Shown here one piece after another: positions 51,677-57,063 of a DNA stretch of 57,063 nt. Source of the DNA: Bdellovibrionales bacterium (GTDB lineage Bacteria > Bdellovibrionota > Bdellovibrionia > Bdellovibrionales > JAMPXM01); the NCBI GenBank assembly GCA_005808505.1, contig SYLX01000028.1, positions 1-57,063 of the forward strand. The letters are read 5' to 3'. Under the pieces are notes generated by a model that saw only the letters and a list, made by a program, of their open reading frames with translations, searched no databases and was not told where the DNA came from. A program made the position numbers and the translations under genes. The stretch's first letter is position 1. Each line of letters starts with the position of its first letter.

Positions 51677-53280
51677 AAGCGCTACTTTCTCTTTTGATGG
51701 TGATTGTCGTTTCTAATCAAGCCTTCGGCAAAGCCGGAGGCGGACAAGAAGGCGGCGGAGGTGATGCGTACGCAACCGATTTCGTCGGCCATGCGCGAGT
51801 GCTACTTGCTGGGCTTCATTCTCGCCCGATCGAAGGCGTTGATCCCGTTGTTCTTGCACGTGCCTTAGATGAAGTATTGGTTTCCTCCGAACCACGGCTT
51901 TTCTTGGATGAAAGAGAAGTTGACGCTATCAACTATCCTTTTTCCTCTCCACCCAGAATCAAGTTGAGCCGCAAAGGCTGGGATGCTCTTAAAGAAACCC
52001 CCCATTTGAAATATCGCTTAGCTTTCCACGAATACCTGGGAATTTTAGGCATCGATGATACTGGTTACCAGATCAGTTCACGTCTGAATCAAACGAACGT
52101 TTGTGAGCGTTCTACGGTCGTGAAACGAGATCTCGAAGACGCGATTGGTATCAAGTGCCACCGCATGGAAGCAGAGGATCTTTTTGAAATCAGAACACTG
52201 TTCCTGGGCGATCCGAGAGCAGCGCGACTCAGTGATTTCAGTAATCCCGGACCCAGTGAGTACGATCCAGAATTTCCGAGCGATCGCTTCGACGATGATG
52301 CGAGTTTAGGTGAAGAATCCACAGCCATAACCTCGCTCACTCCGGGGGATCTTGGTCAGCTCAGCCGTCTTGAGTTCTTGAACATTGGCGGATATCTCGA
52401 AAGTTTATCGCCTGGTTCATTTGGTGAATTGCGAGAATTGCGAACCCTTGTACTCGGGCTCTCTAGCTCTCAACTGGCTCGCAATGCTTTCATTGGTTTG
52501 GATTCCCTGCGAACGTTACTTATCGTTGATGAAATCCCGAAGACTTGGGAATCGACAATCGGTCAGCTTCAGAGAATCGAGAGTGGAGCGTTTGGGGGCT
52601 TGAATTCATTGAAGACCTTGAGGCTCGTCGGAGTTGGATTAACGGACATCTTACCGGGCACATTTGCGGGACTAAATTCTCTAACGAGCCTTGAAGTAAA
52701 TGGAAGTGCACTGCAAACGATTCGTAGTGGGGCTTTTTCAGATGTGCCGAATCTAGAGATCCTGGATTTCACCTATCGGGCGAGAGGGCCTCTCTATCGT
52801 CCCAGCCTAGGAGATGATCACGAGGACCGCATGAACAGCGTCGATTCCTCGATCTCTCACATTGATTCCGGTGCCTTTGCAAATCTAAGTCGACTGCGGA
52901 CGTTGATCTTGTGCAAGCCTTGGCCGAGGTTTGGCTACCTAAACGACTACGATAACGCCGCTTATTTGCGCGCACCGAGCTCTGAAATGTTCAGCGGGTT
53001 GGGCAAAGTTCAGCACCTCCGCGCGTGCCTCGATCTGAGTGAAATCCGGGAGGAATCTAAAAACGTTTTTACAGAGATCAAGGACGTTCGAAATATAGAG
53101 CTTCGTTTAAAATCGGCGAAGCGACTTCGCAAAGGAAGTTTTGCTCATCTCAAGGAACTCAAGCGCGTGGAAGCCTACATAGCTGAAAAAGAAGGAATCG
53201 ACTTGGGTCAACAGCTTGGACTCGGGGCTGAGTTTCATTGCTCAAAAACGCGTGATTACCAAATGTGTAGTCGGCCCTAA
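51673..53280 (+). CDS. Secreted leucine-rich-repeat protein
   Basis: The 535-residue exported protein (signal MKALLSLLMVIVVSNQAFG, then Gly-rich GGGQEGGGGD) carries about seven leucine-rich repeats in its second half. Examples are LGQLSRLEFLNIGGYLESL, FGELRELRTLVLGLSSSQ, FGGLNSLKTLRLVGVGLTDI and FAGLNSLTSLEVNGSAL, close to the BspA-like type with GxF/AF at repeat ends. Upstream, LKYRLAFHEYLGILGIDD is a His-Glu motif that I recall from Bdellovibrio-type exported proteins; it is not a full HExxH zinc site. LRRs normally bind proteins, so surface or prey recognition is plausible. It is translationally coupled to the TIGR02147 regulator. Confidence 0.85.
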   Translation: MKALLSLLMVIVVSNQAFGKAGGGQEGGGGDAYATDFVGHARVLLAGLHSRPIEGVDPVVLARALDEVLVSSEPRLFLDEREVDAINYPFSSPPRIKLSRKGWDALKETPHLKYRLAFHEYLGILGIDDTGYQISSRLNQTNVCERSTVVKRDLEDAIGIKCHRMEAEDLFEIRTLFLGDPRAARLSDFSNPGPSEYDPEFPSDRFDDDASLGEESTAITSLTPGDLGQLSRLEFLNIGGYLESLSPGSFGELRELRTLVLGLSSSQLARNAFIGLDSLRTLLIVDEIPKTWESTIGQLQRIESGAFGGLNSLKTLRLVGVGLTDILPGTFAGLNSLTSLEVNGSALQTIRSGAFSDVPNLEILDFTYRARGPLYRPSLGDDHEDRMNSVDSSISHIDSGAFANLSRLRTLILCKPWPRFGYLNDYDNAAYLRAPSSEMFSGLGKVQHLRACLDLSEIREESKNVFTEIKDVRNIELRLKSAKRLRKGSFAHLKELKRVEAYIAEKEGIDLGQQLGLGAEFHCSKTRDYQMCSRP

Positions 53281-53301
53281 AAAAACGAATCGGAGGTTCA
53301 T

Positions 53302-54090
53302 ATGTTCAGCTTTACTAAATCAGCCGTCTTTTTGAGTAGCTTCGTTGCATTGAGTGCCCATGCCGCAACTGGAATCGTTGCGGGGAACCGACTTCTTTGT
53401 GACAGCGAATTCATTCATGAAGACGGGCGAGTTGAAAAATTCTCATCTTCTTCGAATCTTGTTCCGACTATCCGGCATTGCGAGGGCCCGTTTGGACCCA
53501 AGGGTTCGTTTGAAAGTGCTGTGTGTTTTTCCGGCGTCTTCAAAAAAGCGATCAATACCGTTCATCCGGCCGCCTGGGCTGAGTTCTTCCTATCGGGCCT
53601 ACCCGCGGTTGAAAAAGCGGACGTTGATCATCACAAGTTTGAAGCGATCACCTTCGGTTTTCGTTTCAACTATCCCTACACGGCTGGATTCAGTGCTCGA
53701 TCGATCAGTGACGAAGGAACACCCACGGTCTTTCATTTTGATTCGCGAAAGGCGAATGAGGACCTTGGCTCTTTCGATCGAGTTGTTGAACCGATTACGT
53801 TTATTTCTGAACGCCGGAAGGGTTTGATCGTGGTGCGACCAACGGTCGTTCAGTATCGGTCGACTTGCCGAATCGATCGCAGCTATGAAGGCAAGACATT
53901 CGGTACTTACACCTCCTGGGCTTCGGTCACCGGAGCACAAACCTCCGTCAAGGCCCGCGCAACTCGTAAAACTGAGTCCCATTTAGCTGCGCTCGCCAAA
54001 TGCGAAGCGCATTTTGGCCGAAAAGACTGCCGCATCGGAAACACCGAATTCAATCCCTATCGTTTACCCGCCGATTACAAAGAGGAATAA
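53302..54090 (+). CDS. Small exported Cys-rich protein A
   Basis: The 262-residue protein has a signal peptide (MFSFTKSAVFLSSFVALSAHAA) and a beta-rich mature part with Cys residues spaced C-x26-C-x14-C near the N-terminus and one in YRSTCRIDR. The spacing is close to that of the next gene product (C-x27-C-x10-C), and both share a GxV(E/I)xF-type strand, so they look like distant tandem paralogues. The C-terminus adds a Cys pair (AKCEAHFGRKDCRIG). The Cys bonds suggest an extracytoplasmic role. The ribosome site GGAGG is followed by ATG at 53302. No family was recognised. Confidence 0.78.
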   Translation: MFSFTKSAVFLSSFVALSAHAATGIVAGNRLLCDSEFIHEDGRVEKFSSSSNLVPTIRHCEGPFGPKGSFESAVCFSGVFKKAINTVHPAAWAEFFLSGLPAVEKADVDHHKFEAITFGFRFNYPYTAGFSARSISDEGTPTVFHFDSRKANEDLGSFDRVVEPITFISERRKGLIVVRPTVVQYRSTCRIDRSYEGKTFGTYTSWASVTGAQTSVKARATRKTESHLAALAKCEAHFGRKDCRIGNTEFNPYRLPADYKEE

Positions 54091-54093
54091 AAC

Positions 54094-54612
54094 ATGAAAT
54101 CACTCGCACTCGCTTTACTCATGACTTCGATTTCTTTCGGCGAACAAACAAGTCCCGTGCGTCAAGTTCTGGCTGTTGGAGACGAGGTGCGCTGCCACGC
54201 CACGGTCTTCCGTAGCTCAGGGTCTGTGATCGAAAATTTCCTAGTCGGCTCTACTAAGGTTGAGCCTATCGAAACTTGCGTTGGAAGCGGAGGCACTCTC
54301 CCAGGAACATGCACGCTGCTGGAGGAAGGGCGAATCAGAGCGGATGCCGACGGTTTTTCATACGATTTGAAAGCCGTGAGCTCCGCCGATTCAACTTCTT
54401 TAAGTCAGCCCTTGATAATTTTTGAAGTCAGCGGATCAGAACGTACGGAGAAACTTGATTTCTTCTACGGCGACGATCTCTCGCGTCCATTCTCTTTGGA
54501 GCTTCCGGTCTCGGGGTCTTCCCTTATTCCGGACGCTAACCGCTTTAGAGTTGATTGCTCGATCCTACCGAGCAGCGGAGGCGCAGCAAACTCCTCTAGA
54601 GCGAAACGCTGA
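54094..54612 (+). CDS. Small exported Cys-rich protein B
   Basis: This 172-residue protein begins with a short signal peptide (MKSLALALLMTSISFG) and starts only three bases after the stop of the previous gene. The mature part has C-x27-C-x10-C (EVRCHATVF, IETCVGSG, GTCTLLEE) and a late VDCSIL, parallel to the Cys pattern of protein A. It is the last gene of the TIGR02147 operon; a hairpin followed by a T-rich tract comes 14 bases later. The function is unknown; it may be a secreted partner of the LRR protein. Confidence 0.72.
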   Translation: MKSLALALLMTSISFGEQTSPVRQVLAVGDEVRCHATVFRSSGSVIENFLVGSTKVEPIETCVGSGGTLPGTCTLLEEGRIRADADGFSYDLKAVSSADSTSLSQPLIIFEVSGSERTEKLDFFYGDDLSRPFSLELPVSGSSLIPDANRFRVDCSILPSSGGAANSSRAKR

Positions 54613-54625
54613 TTCAGAAGTTGAA

Positions 54626-54665
54626 GCGAGCGCAGGTGCTGTTGCGTTCGCTCATTTATTTCTTA
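54626..54665 (+). terminator. Probable terminator after the TIGR02147 operon
   Basis: GCGAGCGCA and TGCGTTCGC pair over 9 bp (one G-U), loop of eight, followed by TCATTTATTTCTTATT. The T tract is interrupted, so efficiency may be moderate. It lies between convergent genes. Confidence 0.6.
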
Positions 54666-55979
54666 TTGATCCTCCGACAGACTTGCGCGATTCATTAACG
54701 CCTCCACAACTCCGTACAAAACTTGGCCTTTCGCTGAGGCTTCGCGCGCCATAGCGGCAACCGCCGGTGAGACGGGGTCCAAACCATTCCACTCAATTTT
54801 TCCAGCCGAATATTCAACAGCTGCAAGAGGACGCGTCTCGGGAGCCGGATGCCACATGAAATCGGGACGATTCGATGCGTACCATTCTCCGCCAATGACG
54901 TCGCCCTTTGCATCAAGCTCAAGATCGTAGGCTAAGCGCATAGATTTTAGTTTAAGATTATTTTGCGGCTTACTACTTGGTCCGGAGACATCGCCGTACC
55001 AAACCGTCATCGCGACGCCGATGACCCAAACCACTCGTGTGGACCGGTAACGCTTGAATTTATCGGCGGTGAAATTCTCGATACGGACCGAAGCTCCCGC
55101 AAATTCTTCGGAAGTCTCGAACGTCTGCGGATTGAAGTACTCGAGCTGATAAGAGTGAACCGGATGATTCCAGACTTCCGCGCCTACCGAAACGTCCAAG
55201 ACAAAACTTTTTCGCGCGACTCCCAGTTGATTGACGAGTCCAAGGTGAAATGTCGCCGGATTGATTTCAAAACAATCCGGATCGATGATTCGCCCAAACT
55301 CATCGCGCTTCGGATTCTTCACGTTGCAACGTCGTCCTACGAACTTCTTACGAAATTTATTATCTGCCCACGCGCGCGAGATCAGCGCCTTCAAGTCAGA
55401 TGGATAAAGCGCGAGCGTTCTTCCATCGGCTAAATTCACTTCGACCGTGCGTTGAGGATTTGCATCACGAAACGCCGCTACAGCCCACCCGTGGCAGTGA
55501 CCATGCCATAGAGGCACTTTCTTTTGCTTTTCGTAAGTTTGCTGACCTTCAGCCCACATCTTCTTTGTAAGCGAGAAGGAGGAATCTCCCACTAAGAGAT
55601 CATACTTTTCCGCGGGCGAGAGTCGATTGATGGCGAAGGATAATTCCGGTGGATTTGCGACGATATACGTCTGATTCGCGAGCCAGTCGTTCACATCCGG
55701 AAACCCTGAGTCTGCCCAGCGACGACCGAGGCCACCTTTAGCAATCGGCCAGTAAGAATCAGGCCAAGGAGATGCGGGTGCCACCGTCGATCGTAGTTCG
55801 GGCCGGTCCAATTCTCTAATCGATCGAAGATAGTCTGTATTGAACAAAAAATTCTGCACATGGTTGTAGTCACTCGGTAGCGCCCGCGGAGAGTCGGTAG
55901 GAGGTGACTCCATCTCACGCGACCAAACCAAACTCGTCATCGAAAGGAGCATCATCATCAAAAGGAAAGGTCGAAGCAT
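54663..55979 (-). CDS. Exported transglutaminase-elicitor-like protein
   Basis: The 438-residue exported protein (signal MLRPFLLMMMLLSMTSLVWS) shows the block PLWHGHCHGWAVAAF with Cys162, then PATFHLGLVNQLG (His245) and VWNHPVHSY (His272, His275). This resembles the TGase_elicitor family (PF16683), known from the Phytophthora Pep-13 transglutaminase, where Cys and His form the active site. If correct, it would crosslink or deamidate proteins outside the cell or act as a protease-like enzyme. Bacterial members are little studied. The ATG at 55979 follows a GGGGGTG site. Exact substrates cannot be deduced. Confidence 0.7.
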   Translation of the reverse strand: MLRPFLLMMMLLSMTSLVWSREMESPPTDSPRALPSDYNHVQNFLFNTDYLRSIRELDRPELRSTVAPASPWPDSYWPIAKGGLGRRWADSGFPDVNDWLANQTYIVANPPELSFAINRLSPAEKYDLLVGDSSFSLTKKMWAEGQQTYEKQKKVPLWHGHCHGWAVAAFRDANPQRTVEVNLADGRTLALYPSDLKALISRAWADNKFRKKFVGRRCNVKNPKRDEFGRIIDPDCFEINPATFHLGLVNQLGVARKSFVLDVSVGAEVWNHPVHSYQLEYFNPQTFETSEEFAGASVRIENFTADKFKRYRSTRVVWVIGVAMTVWYGDVSGPSSKPQNNLKLKSMRLAYDLELDAKGDVIGGEWYASNRPDFMWHPAPETRPLAAVEYSAGKIEWNGLDPVSPAVAAMAREASAKGQVLYGVVEALMNRASLSEDQ

Positions 55980-56231
55980 CTTTCACCCCCAAACTCGAAG
56001 CCCATTCGCTGGGCGCTCGATTCAAGATGGAGGATGACGAACCGAATTGTCCTCTTCAGGACCATTGATGAGTCTGATTCTGTCTGCCGTAGCGCACAAG
56101 GCCTCTCGATTCGTGAAGAACCCTAAAAGTTCTCCCTCGCTCAATAGGTTTCGCCTTTCTCAATCCGAGAACAAGTCTTTCGCCTGAGTAAGCGTAAACT
56201 TCTTTACCTCCATCAAATCTCCTCTGATCCT
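55980..56231. other. Intergenic region without a recognised gene
   Basis: Together with the leader hairpin that follows, this is the 306-base divergent gap between the transglutaminase-like gene and the gene at 56286. No small gene or convincing promoter was seen. Confidence 0.4.
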
Positions 56232-56280
56232 AGGGATGGGATTCACATCGAAGTCGGATCAATCCATCCCTGGTAAGGAG
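56232..56280 (+). promoter_or_regulatory. Leader hairpin and ribosome site of the gene at 56286
   Basis: AGGGATGGGATT and AATCCATCCCT form an 11-bp stem with one bulged G and a 17-base loop, directly upstream of AAGGAG (56275-56280). The stem ends three bases before the ribosome site, so folding could hide or expose it. Confidence 0.5.
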
Positions 56281-56285
56281 AACGT

Positions 56286-56696
56286 ATGGGATTAGCACAA
56301 AAACGCATCATCCAAGATTATCAACAGAACGAGTTTCCAAAGTGGAAGGAACAGTTCAACGCGGTAGCTGGCTTTGACGTTCCTATGGATATCAAATGGG
56401 ACACGATGCAAGACGAAGGCTACTCAGATAAAGCGATGTACTTCGAATGTTATCAGCAGGTTTATTTCCGCCCGCTCATGAACGTGATGAAACATCTCTG
56501 CCAAGACGACATGGGTAAAGAAGCCGTAAAAGCCTCGCTGAAGAAGATCGTCATCGACGGAACCGATGGAAGCGGTCCTCACAACTCTTCGTTCGACAAC
56601 GGCGTGTTCTTGATTAAGCACAAGTTCCACACGAACACCGACTACGAAAATGATCGTGTAAAAGGTTGGACGAAACTTCTCGAAGACAAACTCTAA
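56286..56696 (+). CDS. Small cytosolic protein of unknown function
   Basis: The ATG at 56286 is preceded by AAGGAGA. The 136-residue protein has no signal peptide; it is mixed alpha/beta, with a helical N-terminus (AQKRIIQDYQQNEFPKWKEQ) and a Gly/Asn-containing loop (IDGTDGSGPHNSSFDNG). It is rich in aromatic residues (KWDTMQDEGYSDKAMYFECYQ). The strong ribosome site, leader hairpin and clean terminator suggest a single-gene unit that is well expressed. I recognise no family. Confidence 0.8.
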   Translation: MGLAQKRIIQDYQQNEFPKWKEQFNAVAGFDVPMDIKWDTMQDEGYSDKAMYFECYQQVYFRPLMNVMKHLCQDDMGKEAVKASLKKIVIDGTDGSGPHNSSFDNGVFLIKHKFHTNTDYENDRVKGWTKLLEDKL

Positions 56697-56723
56697 AATT
56701 CGTCGACGAGCATTAGCCGCTCT

Positions 56724-56759
56724 AAAAAAGCACGCTGGAATCAGCGTGCTTTTTTTATT
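56724..56759 (+). terminator. Intrinsic terminator
   Basis: AAGCACGCTG and CAGCGTGCTT pair around a GAAT loop, extended by A-T pairs, followed by TTTTTATTTT. It lies 27 bases after the stop of the gene at 56286. Confidence 0.9.
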
Positions 56760-56770
56760 TTGTGAGACAG

Positions 56771-57063
56771 AGTAGGGGCTGAGGTCATGCCCGCGTTAAA
56801 GGGCGCTAGCGGCGCGCTTTAATGCGGAGCAAGCCGCAGTGGTCTTCGGAGTATCGAAGATACGTAGAAGATCCGAGGCACGAGCGACAGCGAGGGTCCC
56901 TCAGACGTGAGCAACGTCGAAGCTACGGAACACCGCCGGGTTTGTACTGACAATGAAAGAGAGAGAGTAGGGGCTGAGGTCATGCCCGCGTTAAAGGGCG
57001 CTAGCGGCGCGCTTTAATGCGGAGCAAGCCGCAGTGGTCTTCGGAGTATCGAAGATACGTAGA
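56771..57063. repeat. Tandem repeat, 195-bp unit (second copy cut by the window end)
   Basis: The sequence from 56771 recurs from 56966 to the end of the window with no mismatch over 98 bases, giving a period of 195. Inside each unit GCGTTAAAG and CTTTAATGC form a 9-bp stem (one G-U), continued by a short GCGC-GCGC stem. No gene or transposase is visible within the unit. The unit also holds GAGTATCGAAGATACG and several short inverted pairs. More copies may follow beyond the window. Confidence 0.85.

Noticed and set aside
56771..57063. CRISPR array or rRNA/tRNA repeat
   Set aside because: The 195-base period is far too long for CRISPR, and the unit has no tRNA or rRNA signature.

Overview
The window looks like a chromosomal segment of a Bdellovibrio-like bacterium (phylum Bdellovibrionota or a close relative). 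The inference rests on gene families rather than a marker gene: a TIGR02147-type regulator heading an operon of secreted proteins, a trypsin-like lipoprotein, an HNH endonuclease of a type often multi-copy in this group, many lipoproteins and exported proteins with no clear family, two possible sigma-28 (FliA)-type promoters, and amino-acid breakdown pathways suited to a protein-rich diet. Genes are dense on both strands, with many 4-base start/stop overlaps. No tRNA, rRNA, CRISPR array, transposase or prophage gene was seen. The only RNA gene recognised is RNase P RNA (rnpB).

Layout. 1-11 kb: the tail of an unknown gene, a lipoprotein, an unknown protein, a tyrosine-degradation block (hppD, hmgA) with ribD translationally coupled behind it, a PIF1-like helicase, a TlpA-like thioredoxin, a rhodanese, a HAD 5'-nucleotidase and a GNAT gene. 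11.2-15.9 kb: a six-gene pantothenate/CoA operon (a DUF2520/PanG-like reductase, panB, panC, coaBC, coaX, panD). 15.9-20.1 kb: a membrane-anchored unknown, an HNH endonuclease and an AttH/CrtC-like exported protein. 20.1-26.0 kb: a leucine-degradation (liu) operon in which the methylcrotonyl-CoA carboxylase alpha chain is split in two. 26.3-31.2 kb: a fused methyltransferase, a trypsin-like lipoprotein, a cysteine synthase, rnpB and a 44-residue membrane protein. 31.2-39.6 kb: an oligopeptide-binding protein, a small possible outer-membrane barrel, a large hybrid histidine kinase, a lipoprotein and a possible NlpC-like exported enzyme.

39.6-47.3 kb (minus strand) holds the most interesting unit: five genes encoding an exported protein with a degenerate trypsin-like region, a membrane protein whose long disordered tail carries repeated candidate phosphothreonine motifs, a MotB/OmpA-like protein with a very long coiled coil, a MotA/TolQ-like channel, and an FHA-domain coiled-coil membrane protein. 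Read together they suggest an ion-driven envelope machine joined to Thr-phosphorylation signalling. It matches no stator system known to me by gene order.

47.7-57 kb: a discoidin-like secreted protein overlapping a polytopic membrane protein, the TIGR02147 operon (regulator, leucine-rich-repeat protein, two small Cys-rich exported paralogues), a transglutaminase-elicitor-like secreted protein, a small conserved-looking cytosolic protein, and the start of a 195-bp tandem repeat that runs off the window. All functions are inferred from sequence by eye; no database search was possible.
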